The notes: a model not told the origin generated them from the letters alone. DNA of 64,000 nt from Pseudomonas sp. P8_229 (GCF_034008635.1 NZ_CP125378.1:4774501-4838500); one strand, 5' to 3'; positions 24,687 to 34,230 are shown, counted from the first letter of the stretch. Program-made: numbers and translations.

Positions 24687-25977
24687 GGAAGAACTCCAGC
24701 ATGGCGTCGCTGTTGACGCGGTAGTTAAGGTTGCCGCAATGGCCGCCGTACGGATAAACGGTCAGGCGATCGCCGAAGGTCTTGCGCAGGAAGCCCAGGT
24801 CGCCGGGGCCGAGGATCACGTCGTCGGCGTTGTGCATGACGGCGATTTTCGGGCTGTCATGCAGGTAGTCCTTGAGGGCGTAAAGGCTGACTTGGTCGAT
24901 CAGCTGCAGCAGGCTGCCGCCATCGGTACGGGCGCGCCACATCGGGATCACTTGATCGGTCAGGTAGCAGTCGAAATCGCATTGCAGCGCACGCTTGAGA
25001 AACGGCGTGAGGCTGGTGCCTTCGGTGATCGGAAATTTCGGCGGGGTGATCAGGCCGCGACGGTTGATCAGGTCCGAAGTAAAGGCAATGTCGGCCGCCG
25101 AGAAGCGGAACGAGGTGCCGATCAGCATCGCCATCTGCTCGTTGGTCAGGTGCTGCTTGGACTGCTGGAAGTCATAGAGCAGGGCGTCGTTGAGGTCAAT
25201 GTAGCCCTTCTGCTGGAAGTAGCGGGTCAGCTTGCCCAGTACCAACTCATAGAACGTGGTGCTGTTGTTGATGCCTTTCACCTCGGTTTGTACCAGCTTG
25301 TCGAGGTTGGTGACCGAGGTGTAGAGGTTGACCGGCGGGTTGAGCAGCAGGACTTTCTTGAAGTTGAAGCTGCGCCGGGTTTCGTCCAGGTGTGCGACGA
25401 ACGCGGCATCCAGGGCGCCGAGGCTGTAGCCGCTGAGGTAGTACTCGGTGACCGGCAGTTTCGGATGCTGCGCGCGCACGGCCTGCATCACCCGGTACAT
25501 GTCTTCGGCGTCTTCCTTGGTGATACCGGGTGTGGCGAAGCGTGAGGCGGCGCTGATGAAGTCGAAACTGGTCGGCGACGACAGTTGCACGACGTGGTAG
25601 CCGGCCTTGTAGTAGAGCTTCTTCAGGTATTCGTTGAGCGTGCTGTCAAAGCGGGCGCCGGTGCCGGCGATCAGGAAGATCAGCGGGGCCGGCTTGTCCT
25701 GCTCGGCGATGCGGTAGGTAAGTTTCTTCACTGCCCAGAAATTGTCCGGGAGGATGAAGGCCCGCTCCGGGCGCAGGGTGATGCTGTGGTCGGATTGGTT
25801 GATGTCGTCGTTGGACGGCAGTTCCGGGCGCAGATCAGGCGGCGTCGTGGCGATGGTCGCCTCGAACGGGTTGGTCAGGGGATAGCCATAGCTGGCGGCA
25901 TCGATATCCACCGCCAGTGCGGACGCACTTAGAATAAGGCCGCTGAACAGCGCGGCGAAGCGCAAGGAACGGAGCAT
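24679..25977 (-). CDS. Exported alpha/beta hydrolase-fold protein, cotranscribed with mlaA
   Basis: This 432-residue protein has an N-terminal signal peptide (S-A-L-A/V-D near residue 22). The hydrolase features are L-I-F-L-I-A-G-T-G-A in the oxyanion region, the nucleophile elbow G-Y-S-L-G (Ser in Y-L-S-G-Y-S-L-G-A-L), and candidate acid/base residues in N-A-D-D-V-I and G-G-H-C-G-N. Such proteins are often mis-annotated as kinases; I see no kinase motif. The overlap with mlaA suggests a role near the outer membrane, perhaps on lipids, but the substrate is not known. ATG 25977 fits the signal peptide. Confidence 0.75.
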   Translation of the reverse strand: MLRSLRFAALFSGLILSASALAVDIDAASYGYPLTNPFEATIATTPPDLRPELPSNDDINQSDHSITLRPERAFILPDNFWAVKKLTYRIAEQDKPAPLIFLIAGTGARFDSTLNEYLKKLYYKAGYHVVQLSSPTSFDFISAASRFATPGITKEDAEDMYRVMQAVRAQHPKLPVTEYYLSGYSLGALDAAFVAHLDETRRSFNFKKVLLLNPPVNLYTSVTNLDKLVQTEVKGINNSTTFYELVLGKLTRYFQQKGYIDLNDALLYDFQQSKQHLTNEQMAMLIGTSFRFSAADIAFTSDLINRRGLITPPKFPITEGTSLTPFLKRALQCDFDCYLTDQVIPMWRARTDGGSLLQLIDQVSLYALKDYLHDSPKIAVMHNADDVILGPGDLGFLRKTFGDRLTVYPYGGHCGNLNYRVNSDAMLEFFRG

Positions 25978-26201
25978 GACTAGATCCCTTAGAGGAAAGT
26001 GCCGAATGAGGTTCGCAGGCTATGACCACCGGGTTTGCGCCAAAGTGCCATGCGGCGGCACCAAACAGGCAGAATTCGGAGTAATAGTAGCTGGACGATA
26101 CACTTTGCACGTCGCGGATGACCAGTTAACAGTTGTTAGTGCTTGCCAACGGTGCAAGTCCGATTAAGCTGGCCGCCGATTTCCGTAGATTGGAGTGATT
26201 C

Positions 26202-26570
26202 ATGTCCCGCCGCTTGCCCGTGATCCTGTTGCTCGTTCTGCTGCCGTTATGGCTGGCGGCCAGTTATGGCGCGCGTTATGGCTTCATGGAGGACGGACAG
26301 TGGGTCGGCATCTGCGTCGATGAAGCGAGCCGTTGGGAATGCTCGGTGCGCTCGAACCTGGGGCTGATGATTCACTTCAAGGTGTTGGGCTGGACCGCAC
26401 TGGGTGCGGCGCTGCTCGGTTTTGTCCTGCCTGGGCGGGCAGGGTGGTGGTTGGCGGTATTGGCCCTGGTGTTCGGCCTGCCGGCGCTGGCGTTGTACAA
26501 CACCACGTTGGCGGTGTTTGCGCTGGTGATTGGCGGGTTGCGACTGGTCCGCGAGTCCCGTAGCGCCTGA
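26202..26570 (+). CDS. Small predicted inner-membrane protein
   Basis: This 122-residue protein has about three hydrophobic helices: residues 6-24, a middle pair around 58-95, and a terminal one near 98-113. Between helices 1 and 2 there is a soluble segment with two cysteines (G-I-C-V-D-E and W-E-C-S-V) that could form a disulfide. I do not recognise the family. It stands alone on the plus strand between two minus-strand genes, with a ribosome site GGAGTG before ATG 26202. Confidence 0.55.
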   Translation: MSRRLPVILLLVLLPLWLAASYGARYGFMEDGQWVGICVDEASRWECSVRSNLGLMIHFKVLGWTALGAALLGFVLPGRAGWWLAVLALVFGLPALALYNTTLAVFALVIGGLRLVRESRSA

Positions 26571-26576
26571 TCCTCA

Positions 26577-26594
26577 GCTATCGCGAGCAGGCTC
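26577..26594. repeat. Solitary truncated REP unit
   Basis: GCTATCGCGAGCAGGCTCA is the core of the REP element without its partner or the terminal CTCCTAC. It is a decayed or half copy between converging genes. Confidence 0.6.
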
Positions 26595-26610
26595 ATACGG
26601 CCAATGAAGA

Positions 26611-28164
26611 TCAGTTGTTGCGAACCCGCAGGCAGCGCCACAACGCCGCCACCATCAACCCACTGACCAGCGCCCAGCCCCACGCCTGCTGATTCAACAA
26701 TCCTTCTTCATACAGCTGCGGCGCGATGCCGGCGCCGATGATGAAGGTCAGCAGGGCGATTTCCCGGCGCGGCACGCTAACCGGGCGGCACACGTACACC
26801 AGCGCCGGCAGGATGAACGCCATGCTGGCGAAGCTGCGATAACGGGCGTCGAACACCATCTCCAGCATCATCACCGCTGCGGCAAAACCGGCCACGGCGA
26901 CCAGCCATCCGGCGCGGCGCTCCAGCAGGTTGAACGCGCGTTCACGCCAACCCTGGCGGGCGCTCAAGGTCAGCGCAGCATGCGCCAGCACCAGCAGGTT
27001 CAACACGGTCAGCAAGCCAACCCACAGCCATTCGCTGGCAAACCGCGTGGTCACTCGCGCCAGATCGCCCCAGGCGCCGATCGAGCAGGCAGCCACTGCA
27101 CCGAGCAGCGGCAGGATCAATGCCGATTGTGTACTGCGCACCCGACCGCCGAGCAGCAGCGTACCGAGGAAAATCAGCCCACCGACGCCCAGCCATTCCT
27201 TCCAGTACGGCACGTTGGTCACCGGCCCGGCGAGTACGCCCTTGTCCTGGCGATCGGCATCGAACAGGCCCCAGTAACCACCGACCGCGCCTTCGCTGCC
27301 GCGCTTCCATGGCTGGTCGAACGCCTCGATCAGGTTGTAGTGCCAGCCTTCCTTTTCGGCCATCGCGACAAAACCACGAATGAACTTGGCTTCATTGACC
27401 CGGCTCGGCAGGGCGGTCTCGCGCTGGCGGCCTTCGCTAGGCCAGCCGGTCTCGCCGATCATCACGTCCTTGGGCGCGAACTTGTTGCCGAACACCTGAC
27501 GTACATCCGCCACGTGTTGCAGGGCGGCGTCGATGTTCGACGGATCGTCTTCCCAGTACGGCAACAGGTGAATGGTCAGGAAATCCACCGCCGGCGCAAC
27601 TTCCGGATGCTTGAGCCAGAACTCCCAGACATCGGCATACGTGACCGGTTGCCTGACCTGGCTTTTGACCTTGTTGATCAGCCTGGCCAGTTGCGCGCCG
27701 GTGACTTCCTTGCGCAGCAAGGCTTCGTTGCCGACGATCACTGCGCTGACCACGTCCGGATTGGCGTTGGCCGAGGCGATCAGCAGGTCGACTTCCTTTT
27801 CAGTGTCCACCGGGTTGCTGTTGACCCAGGCACCGATCATCAATTTCAAACCGTGCTTGCGCGCCAGCTCAGGCAGGGCGTCGAGGCCGGTCATCGAGTA
27901 GGTGCGGATGCATTCGAAGCGCGTCGCCAGCAGGGCGAGGTCGGCGTCCATGCGCTCCGGACGCAGCTTGAACGGCACGTCGAACGGCGACTGATCCTTG
28001 TCGAACGGCGTGTAGGAGGCACATTGCAACTTGTGCGTCGGGGTCGCGGCGTCCGGCAGGATCACCGGTTTGCCGAGGCCGTACCAGAAACCGCCAAGGG
28101 CAAACAGGCCGAGCAGGCAAGCGAAGAGATAGGGAACAAACGGGAAGCGGGAAGTCGCGGACAT
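26611..28164 (-). CDS. GH17 beta-glucan enzyme (beta-1,3-glucosyltransferase type) with membrane anchor
   Basis: This 517-residue protein has one N-terminal membrane helix (about 11-30), a family 17 glycoside hydrolase domain (about 45-320) and a C-terminal block of about seven hydrophobic helices. The catalytic glutamates are visible in V-G-N-E-A-L (acid/base, Glu147) and I-G-E-T-G-W-P-S (nucleophile, Glu238). Characterised Pseudomonas and Azotobacter relatives are membrane-anchored transglycosylases that elongate or branch beta-1,3-glucans, and periplasmic cyclic glucan synthesis (NdvB-associated) is the usual setting. No ndvB-like gene is adjacent. The start ATG at 28164 leads directly into the anchor. 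Confidence 0.85.
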   Translation of the reverse strand: MSATSRFPFVPYLFACLLGLFALGGFWYGLGKPVILPDAATPTHKLQCASYTPFDKDQSPFDVPFKLRPERMDADLALLATRFECIRTYSMTGLDALPELARKHGLKLMIGAWVNSNPVDTEKEVDLLIASANANPDVVSAVIVGNEALLRKEVTGAQLARLINKVKSQVRQPVTYADVWEFWLKHPEVAPAVDFLTIHLLPYWEDDPSNIDAALQHVADVRQVFGNKFAPKDVMIGETGWPSEGRQRETALPSRVNEAKFIRGFVAMAEKEGWHYNLIEAFDQPWKRGSEGAVGGYWGLFDADRQDKGVLAGPVTNVPYWKEWLGVGGLIFLGTLLLGGRVRSTQSALILPLLGAVAACSIGAWGDLARVTTRFASEWLWVGLLTVLNLLVLAHAALTLSARQGWRERAFNLLERRAGWLVAVAGFAAAVMMLEMVFDARYRSFASMAFILPALVYVCRPVSVPRREIALLTFIIGAGIAPQLYEEGLLNQQAWGWALVSGLMVAALWRCLRVRNN

Positions 28165-28506
28165 GGTCAGGCCGAGTGGCTACAAAGCGACGCATGTTAC
28201 CTGCATTTATCCACGGGTTGGTGGCCTGCATCATTTGCCCATGCAAAGTTCGGGCGGATTATCTGGCGTCATTTATTCAGCTGCGATTAATGGCTTTCTG
28301 ATGTCGTTTCTCGTTGTCTTGAGGTCGTTGCCAGAGCAGGTCGCGTTTGGCGTCAGGCCGATGATCGAAAGCGTCAGTACCCTTATAGAAACGACGGCTG
28401 ATGTTCTAACGAGTTTGCGGTCAGGCGTGATGGGGGCGCTGTGCACCATAACAATACGTTGACGATGTCCGGCATCCGTCGGGCGCAGCATTTCGGGGAA
28501 GTAACG
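28165..28506. other. Divergent intergenic region before the betaine-binding protein gene
   Basis: About 340 bases between the GH17 gene and the binding-protein gene. I see no convincing gene, repeat or terminator. It should hold the promoters of both flanking genes. Confidence 0.5.
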
Positions 28507-29358
28507 ATGAAGATGCGACGACTTTTAGGCGCAGGTGCCGCTCTGGTGCTTGCGATGAGTTCCACTTTCGCCAGCGCTGAAAAACAGACCCTGAACATCG
28601 GTTACGTTGACGGCTGGTCCGACAGCGTCGCGACCACCCACGTGGCGGCCGAAGTGATCAAGCAGAAACTCGGCTACGACGTGAAACTGCAAGCCGTCGC
28701 CACCGGGATCATGTGGCAGGGCGTGGCCACCGGCAAACTCGATGCGATGCTTTCGGCGTGGCTGCCGGTCACCCACGGCGAATACTGGACGAAGAACAAG
28801 GATCTGGTCGTCGATTACGGCCCGAACTTCAAGGATGCGAAAATCGGCCTGATCGTGCCCGAGTACGTCAAAGCGAAATCGATCGAAGACCTGAAAACCG
28901 ACGACAGCTTCAAAAACCGTATTGTCGGCATCGACGCCGGGTCAGGCGTGATGCTCAAGACCGATCAGGCAATCAAGGATTACGGCCTCGATAAGTACAC
29001 CCTCAAGGCCAGTTCCGGCGCCGGCATGATTGCCGAGCTGACCCGTGCCGAGAAGAAGAACGAATCGATTGCCGTCACCGGCTGGGTGCCGCACTGGATG
29101 TTCGCCAAATGGAAACTGCGCTTCCTCGATGACCCGAAAGGCGTGTACGGCGCGGCTGAAACCGTGAACAGCATCGGCAGCAAGGAACTCGCCACCAAGG
29201 CCCCGGAAGTGGCCAAGTTCCTGAAAAACTTCCAGTGGGCGTCGAAAGACGAGATCGGCGAAGTCATGCTGGCGATTCAGGACGGCGCCAAACCTGAAGC
29301 CGCGGCCAAGGATTGGGTCGCCAAACACCCGGATCGCGTAGCCGACTGGACCAAATAA
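28507..29358 (+). CDS. Glycine betaine/choline-type ABC transporter substrate-binding protein
   Basis: This 283-residue protein has a signal peptide (residues about 1-21, A-S-A/E) and then an OpuAC-type domain: I-G-Y-V-D-G-W-S-D-S-V-A-T-T, A-W-L-P-V-T-H-G-E-Y-W, and G-W-V-P-H-W-M-F-A-K. The tryptophans in these motifs form the aromatic box that binds quaternary amines. It should bind betaine, choline or carnitine in the periplasm for an ABC importer. No permease or ATPase gene is next to it, so it is an orphan binding protein of the kind Pseudomonas uses with shared CbcWV-type cores. The start is ATG 28507 after a GGGGAAG site. Confidence 0.88.
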   Translation: MKMRRLLGAGAALVLAMSSTFASAEKQTLNIGYVDGWSDSVATTHVAAEVIKQKLGYDVKLQAVATGIMWQGVATGKLDAMLSAWLPVTHGEYWTKNKDLVVDYGPNFKDAKIGLIVPEYVKAKSIEDLKTDDSFKNRIVGIDAGSGVMLKTDQAIKDYGLDKYTLKASSGAGMIAELTRAEKKNESIAVTGWVPHWMFAKWKLRFLDDPKGVYGAAETVNSIGSKELATKAPEVAKFLKNFQWASKDEIGEVMLAIQDGAKPEAAAKDWVAKHPDRVADWTK

Positions 29359-29378
29359 CCCCAACACCGCAATACCCC

Positions 29379-29469
29379 CTGTAGGAGTGAGCCTGCTCGC
29401 GATAGCGTCCTGTCAGTTGATACAAACGTCGACTGATACAACGCCATCGCGAGCAGGCTCACTCCTACA
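29379..29469. repeat. REP pair
   Basis: A forward GTAGGAGTGAGCCTGCTCGC unit starting at 29381 faces a reverse unit ending at 29469. It lies directly after the binding-protein gene and before the actP promoter. Confidence 0.85.
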
Positions 29470-29555
29470 TTTGTTTCTGGCCAACCCTCACCTGCAGGGT
29501 TTGCGGCTGTTTCAGCGCCGCTTTCCAATTATTTCGTCTATTTACAGTCCAAAAA

Positions 29556-29584
29556 TTGGCGAAAGTGTCATGTCGTTCTAATAC
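29556..29584 (+). promoter_or_regulatory. Candidate sigma70 promoter for the DUF485-actP operon
   Basis: TTGGCG (29556-29561) and TAATAC (29579-29584) are 17 bases apart, about 80 bases before the first start codon. The match to consensus is good, but no regulatory site was recognised. Confidence 0.45.
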
Positions 29585-29664
29585 TAAGGTCGTCTGTTAC
29601 CTCTCCCACAGCCGCATACATTAGCTATGTTCCAACAATAATTTGTGCTGCGAGGATAAAAACA

Positions 29665-29976
29665 ATGAACGACAGCATTTACCTCTCGATTCAAAACAGC
29701 CCGCGCTTCAAGGAGCTGGTGAAGAAAAGGGAACGATTCGCCTGGATACTTTCGGCGATCATGCTAGGGCTTTACTCCGCCTTCATCCTGCTGATCGCTT
29801 ACGGGCCGCAAGTGCTCGGTGCCAAGATCAGTCCTGAATCATCCATCACCTGGGGCATTCCGATCGGCGTCGGCCTGATTGTCTCGGCCTTCGTCCTGAC
29901 CGCTATCTACGTACGACGCGCCAATGGCGAGTTTGACGACCTGAACAATGCGATTCTCAAGGAGGCTCAGCAATGA
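29665..29976 (+). CDS. yjcH: DUF485 membrane protein (YjcH-like)
   Basis: This 103-residue protein has two transmembrane helices (about 27-50 and 63-86) and the family start [17 protein letters not shown]485 proteins are nearly always encoded just before acetate permease ActP and are thought to assist it. Here the reading frames overlap by four bases (ATGA at 29973-29976). A clear GAGGA precedes ATG 29665. Confidence 0.9.
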   Translation: MNDSIYLSIQNSPRFKELVKKRERFAWILSAIMLGLYSAFILLIAYGPQVLGAKISPESSITWGIPIGVGLIVSAFVLTAIYVRRANGEFDDLNNAILKEAQQ

Positions 29977-31631
29977 TCCGGCGTCTACTGGCTCTTTTGA
30001 GCATCGCAGCGTTCGCTCCGGCAGTCTGGGCCGCTGACGCCTTGTCCGGCGAAGTCCACAAACAACCACTCAACGTCGCCGCGATCGCCATGTTCGTGGT
30101 GTTCGTCGGGGCGACCCTGTGCATCACCTACTGGGCGTCCAAGCGCAACAAATCGGCCGCCGACTACTATGCGGCGGGCGGCAAGATCACCGGGTTCCAG
30201 AACGGTCTGGCGATCGCCGGTGACTACATGTCGGCGGCGTCCTTCCTGGGGATTTCCGCGCTGGTGTTCACCTCCGGCTACGATGGCCTGATCTACTCGA
30301 TCGGCTTCCTGGTGGGCTGGCCGATCATTCTGTTCCTGATCGCCGAGCGCCTGCGTAACCTGGGTAAATACACCTTTGCCGACGTGGCGTCCTATCGCCT
30401 CGGGCAAACCCAGATCCGCACCCTGTCTGCCTGCGGTTCGCTGGTGGTGGTGGCGTTCTACCTGATCGCGCAAATGGTCGGTGCCGGCAAGCTGATCCAG
30501 CTGCTGTTCGGTCTCGACTACTACGTCGCGGTGATTCTGGTCGGCATCCTGATGTGCATGTACGTGCTGTTCGGCGGCATGCTGGCGACCACCTGGGTGC
30601 AGATCATCAAGGCGGTGCTGTTGCTGTCCGGTGCCTCGTTCATGGCGCTGATGGTGATGAAGCACGTCAACTTCGACTTCAACATGCTGTTCTCCGAGGC
30701 GATCAAGGTTCACCCTAAAGGTGAGGCGATCATGAGCCCGGGCGGCCTGGTGAAAGATCCGGTTTCGGCGTTCTCCCTCGGTCTGGCGCTGATGTTCGGC
30801 ACCGCTGGCCTGCCGCACATCCTGATGCGCTTCTTCACTGTGAGTGACGCAAAAGAAGCGCGCAAGAGCGTGCTGTACGCTACCGGCTTCATTGGCTACT
30901 TCTACATCCTGACCTTCATCATCGGCTTCGGCGCGATCCTGCTGGTCAGCACCAACCCTGCCTTCAAGGATGCAGCGGGCGCTCTGCTCGGCGGCAACAA
31001 CATGGCGGCGGTGCATCTGGCTGACGCGGTGGGCGGCAGTATTTTCCTTGGCTTCATCTCGGCGGTGGCGTTCGCGACCATTCTGGCGGTTGTGGCAGGA
31101 CTGACCCTGGCCGGTGCTTCGGCGGTGTCGCACGATCTGTATGCCAGTGTGATCAAGAAGGGCAAAGCCAACGACAAGGATGAGATTCGCGTTTCGAAGA
31201 TCACCACCATCGCACTGGGCGTGCTGGCTATCGGCCTGGGCATCCTGTTCGAAAGCCAGAACATTGCGTTCATGGTTGGCCTGGCGTTCTCGATTGCGGC
31301 GAGCTGTAACTTCCCTGTGCTGCTGCTTTCGATGTACTGGAAGAAGCTGACCACCCGCGGTGCGATGGTGGGTGGCTGGCTGGGTCTGGTGAGTGCGGTG
31401 GGTCTGATGATCCTCGGCCCGACCATCTGGGTGCAGATCCTGCATCACGAGAAGGCGATCTTTCCGTACGAGTATCCGGCGTTGTTCTCGATGGTTATCG
31501 CATTCATCGGCATCTGGTTCTTCTCGATCACCGACAAGTCGGCGGCGGCCGAGAACGAGCGGGCGCTGTTCTTCCCGCAGTTTGTGCGTTCGCAGACGGG
31601 GTTGGGGGCGAGTGGGGCTGTGTCTCACTGA
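29973..31631 (+). CDS. actP: Cation/acetate symporter ActP
   Basis: This 552-residue protein belongs to the sodium:solute symporter family. It has an N-terminal signal-like segment (about 1-20), about 13 membrane helices, and the family blocks [33 protein letters not shown] and [15 protein letters not shown]. ActP imports acetate and other short-chain monocarboxylates, including glycolate in E. coli, with a cation. Coupled translation with yjcH is clear from the four-base overlap. A strong terminator follows at 31663-31694. No acs gene is adjacent. Confidence 0.93.
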   Translation: MIRRLLALLSIAAFAPAVWAADALSGEVHKQPLNVAAIAMFVVFVGATLCITYWASKRNKSAADYYAAGGKITGFQNGLAIAGDYMSAASFLGISALVFTSGYDGLIYSIGFLVGWPIILFLIAERLRNLGKYTFADVASYRLGQTQIRTLSACGSLVVVAFYLIAQMVGAGKLIQLLFGLDYYVAVILVGILMCMYVLFGGMLATTWVQIIKAVLLLSGASFMALMVMKHVNFDFNMLFSEAIKVHPKGEAIMSPGGLVKDPVSAFSLGLALMFGTAGLPHILMRFFTVSDAKEARKSVLYATGFIGYFYILTFIIGFGAILLVSTNPAFKDAAGALLGGNNMAAVHLADAVGGSIFLGFISAVAFATILAVVAGLTLAGASAVSHDLYASVIKKGKANDKDEIRVSKITTIALGVLAIGLGILFESQNIAFMVGLAFSIAASCNFPVLLLSMYWKKLTTRGAMVGGWLGLVSAVGLMILGPTIWVQILHHEKAIFPYEYPALFSMVIAFIGIWFFSITDKSAAAENERALFFPQFVRSQTGLGASGAVSH

Positions 31632-31662
31632 TTGCTTAATGCTTGTGTGAACGTTGTACTGA

Positions 31663-31694
31663 ATGCCCCGGTTGAGAGATCGGGGCATTTTTTT
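31663..31694 (+). terminator. Rho-independent terminator of actP
   Basis: ATGCCCCG (31663-31670) pairs with CGGGGCAT (31681-31688), followed by an uninterrupted T run to 31694. Confidence 0.92.
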
Positions 31695-31741
31695 GTGGGC
31701 GGTTATCGGGCGGGGGCTTCGTGTTTGGTGCTTATTGAGTA

Positions 31742-32456
31742 CATATCCGTTGCTGCGGTAACGGCTTCTTAGGGTTCCGCCCTTACGGCGGGTCACCTTT
31801 TCCAAACGCCGAAAAGGTAACCCAAAAGGCTTGCTCCTACGTGCGGCCCGCTCGCTGGGGCTCGGGGTTCCTTCGCTCCGGGATTGATCCGGGCGCAGCG
31901 CCTACGGTTTGCTTCGCTGCACCTCCTCTCGCTGTGTTTGGCTTCGCCAAACGGTCGCTGCGCTCCCACGCCCGGATCAATCCCTCCACTCAGCCTTCCG
32001 ACGTCGCCTTACAGATCAAGAGCCGCAGCCGAGCTAACGCTCATCCTGTTGAGTGGTGAGGAGCAACAGCGTGCTCGGCTTTGGATTGGTGGTGGATTCG
32101 CCCCTCACCCCAGCCACTCCCGGAGGGAGAGGGCTGGGGTGAGGGGCTTTTGATCTGGTTTGTGATCTTGCTTCGGCTTTTGATTTTTTGCCCCATCGGC
32201 AGGCCGAGCGAAGGTGTTCATCCGGGGGTTAGGCGCGCAGCGCCGTGCGGCGTAGCCGCATACATCGAGAGGAGGTGCAGCGAAGCAAACCGTAGGCGAT
32301 GCCCCCGGATGGACACCGTAGCGAGGGAACACTGAGCCTCAGCGAAGTGCCGTACGCCGGGGCCAAGCCTTTTGGGTTACCTTTTCGGCGTTTGGAAAAG
32401 GTGACTCGCTGTAAGAGCGAAACCGCCAGCGGCAGCACCCGCAGCAACGGATATGC
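31742..32456. repeat. Long imperfect inverted repeat with central hairpin, noncoding
   Basis: The left arm (about 31742-31995) and right arm (about 32205-32456) are inverted copies over roughly 250 bases. Shared blocks include CACCTTTTCCAAACGCCGAA, GGTAACCCAAAAGGCTTG and CCTACGGTTTGCTTCGCTGC. The arms differ by many substitutions. Short open frames exist in both arms, but their translations follow the repeat and have no ribosome sites, so I regard the 880 bases between actP and gltA as noncoding. Confidence 0.75.
32101..32146. repeat. CCCCTCACCCCAGCC hairpin
   Basis: CCCCTCACCCCAGCC (32101-32115) pairs over 15 bases with GGCTGGGGTGAGGGG (32132-32146). It sits between the arms of the long inverted repeat. 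Related CCCTCACCC sequences recur at 52958-52990 and 53140-53152. Confidence 0.8.
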
Positions 32457-32458
32457 CC

Positions 32459-32506
32459 CCAATCCCCAATCCCCAATCCCCAATCCCCAATCCCCAAATC
32501 CCAGAC
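32459..32506. repeat. Seven-base tandem repeat (AATCCCC)n
   Basis: About six to seven head-to-tail AATCCCC units stand between the inverted repeat and the gltA terminator. The short unit makes it a candidate for length variation by slippage. No gene is read through it. Confidence 0.85.
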
Positions 32507-32513
32507 AAACAAA

Positions 32514-32541
32514 AACGGCCCCTATATAAATAGAGGCCGTT
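32514..32541 (-). terminator. Rho-independent terminator of gltA
   Basis: On the minus strand AACGGCCTCT (32541-32532) pairs with AGGGGCCGTT (32523-32514), one mismatch, followed by a T-rich tract. Confidence 0.85.
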
Positions 32542-32578
32542 CCCGGTACAACTTCAAGACGTTATCGCAAGACAGGTC

Positions 32579-33868
32579 TTATTTGCGGTCTTCCAGCTTG
32601 GTGATATCACGCGACTCATAGCCGGTGTACAACTGGCGCGGACGGCCAATCTTGTACGGGCTGGAGAGCATTTCTTTCCAGTGGGAGATCCAGCCGACAG
32701 TACGTGCCAGAGCAAAGATCACAGTGAACATGCTGGTCGGAATGCCGATCGCCTTGAGGATGATCCCCGAGTAGAAGTCGACGTTCGGGTACAGCGAGCG
32801 TTCGATGAAGTACGGGTCGGTCAGCGCGATCTCTTCCAGGCGCATGGCCAGTTCGAGTTGCGGATCGTTGTTGATGCCCAGTTCCTTCAGTACTTCGTCG
32901 CAGGTCTGCTTCATTACAGTCGCGCGAGGGTCGCGGTTCTTGTAAACGCGGTGACCGAAGCCCATCAGTTTGAACGGATCGTTCTTGTCCTTGGCCTTGG
33001 CGATGAACTTGTCGATGTTGGACACATCGCCAATTTCGTCGAGCATGGTCAATACGGCTTCGTTCGCACCACCGTGGGCAGGGCCCCATAGTGCGGCGAT
33101 GCCGGCGGCGATACAGGCGAACGGGTTAGCGCCCGAGGAACCTGCCAGACGCACGGTGGAAGTCGATGCGTTCTGCTCGTGGTCGGCGTGGAGGATGAAG
33201 ATCCGGTCCATGGCCTTGGCGAGTACCGGGCTGATCGGTTTGATCTCGCACGGGGTGTTGAACATCATGTGCAGGAAGTTTTCCGCGTACGTCAGGTCGT
33301 TGCGCGGGTACATCATGGGTTGGCCCATGGAGTACTTGTAAACCATCGCTGCCAGGGTTGGCATCTTGGCAACCAGACGGATCGCGGAGATTTCGCGATG
33401 CTGCGGGTTATTGATGTCCAGGGAGTCGTGGTAGAAGGCCGAAAGGGCGCCGACTACGCCGCACATGACGGCCATCGGGTGGGCGTCGCGACGGAAGCCG
33501 TTGAAGAAGGTTTTCAGCTGCTCGTGAACCATGGTGTGGTTTTTCACGGTGCTGACGAACTGGGCCTTCTGCTCTGCGGTCGGCAGTTCGCCGTTGAGCA
33601 GCAGGTAGCAGGTTTCCAGGTAGTCCGACTTTTCAGCCAGCTGTTCGATCGGGTAGCCGCGGTGCAACAGAATGCCGTTGTCGCCGTCGATATAGGTGAT
33701 CTTCGATTCGCACGAGGCGGTCGACATGAAACCAGGGTCGAAAGTGAAGCGGCCCGTGGCCGTCAGGCCCCGAACATCGATTACATCGGGACCAACGGTG
33801 CCGGTTAAAATGGGCAGCTCGACGGGGGCTGCGCCCTCGATGATCAACTGCGCTTTTTTGTCAGCCAT
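32579..33868 (-). CDS. gltA: Citrate synthase
   Basis: This 429-residue protein is a type II (hexameric, NADH-sensitive type) citrate synthase that condenses acetyl-CoA and oxaloacetate. It has the family signature around [14 protein letters not shown], the catalytic His and Asp blocks in [14 protein letters not shown] and V-D-F-Y-S-G-I, and an N-terminal beta domain with [19 protein letters not shown]. Length is normal. It is divergent from the sdh operon and has its own promoter at 33926-33953. An AGGAGG ribosome site precedes ATG 33868. Confidence 0.98.
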   Translation of the reverse strand: MADKKAQLIIEGAAPVELPILTGTVGPDVIDVRGLTATGRFTFDPGFMSTASCESKITYIDGDNGILLHRGYPIEQLAEKSDYLETCYLLLNGELPTAEQKAQFVSTVKNHTMVHEQLKTFFNGFRRDAHPMAVMCGVVGALSAFYHDSLDINNPQHREISAIRLVAKMPTLAAMVYKYSMGQPMMYPRNDLTYAENFLHMMFNTPCEIKPISPVLAKAMDRIFILHADHEQNASTSTVRLAGSSGANPFACIAAGIAALWGPAHGGANEAVLTMLDEIGDVSNIDKFIAKAKDKNDPFKLMGFGHRVYKNRDPRATVMKQTCDEVLKELGINNDPQLELAMRLEEIALTDPYFIERSLYPNVDFYSGIILKAIGIPTSMFTVIFALARTVGWISHWKEMLSSPYKIGRPRQLYTGYESRDITKLEDRK

Positions 33869-33925
33869 GTGGCCTCCTATTTATGCTTGAACCATCAGAC
33901 AGACCCCCCACGCAGGGCCCGCACC

Positions 33926-33953
33926 ACTATAGTGAGATAAATTCGAATGTCAA
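33926..33953 (-). promoter_or_regulatory. Sigma70 promoter of gltA
   Basis: On the minus strand TTGACA (33953-33948) and TATAGT (33931-33926) are separated by 16 bases. This is a near-consensus promoter with a leader of about 50 bases before gltA. Confidence 0.75.
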
Positions 33954-34067
33954 TTTGCCTAAAGTCTTGCTCCAGAAGGCTTTAAGCGCACTTTTTCCTC
34001 GAAATTGACTGCCATTTACGCCTTTTATACGACTTGTGCAATCAGCTATTTGGGGTAGGTGATTGCG

Positions 34068-34096
34068 TTGTCATTAGTAGCCTAACTGTCTATACT
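34068..34096 (+). promoter_or_regulatory. Sigma70 promoter of the sdh operon
   Basis: TTGTCA (34068-34073) and TATACT (34091-34096) are 17 bases apart, about 130 bases before sdhC. The leader between is not obviously structured. No operator for a known regulator was recognised. Confidence 0.65.
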
Positions 34097-34230
34097 CGGC
34101 CACCGACCGCCAAGGGCTTTTGGGCCTGCTTTATTGGGGGTCGCATCCCTGGGTGGTGGTTACCTGACCAGTGCACTCCCCAACAACTTTGCCCTGATTG
34201 TTAGGGGCTCTTCAGTGTGAAAAAAAAGCC

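Noticed and set aside
24679..25977. A serine/threonine kinase label for the protein before MlaA
   Set aside because: No kinase motifs are visible; the G-Y-S-L-G elbow and the candidate acid and His indicate an alpha/beta hydrolase.
31841..32335. Several short frames in the repeat arms between actP and gltA
   Set aside because: Their translations mirror each other because the DNA arms are inverted copies. None has a ribosome site.
32459..32506. A CRISPR-like array
   Set aside because: The units are seven bases with no spacers, so this is a simple tandem repeat.
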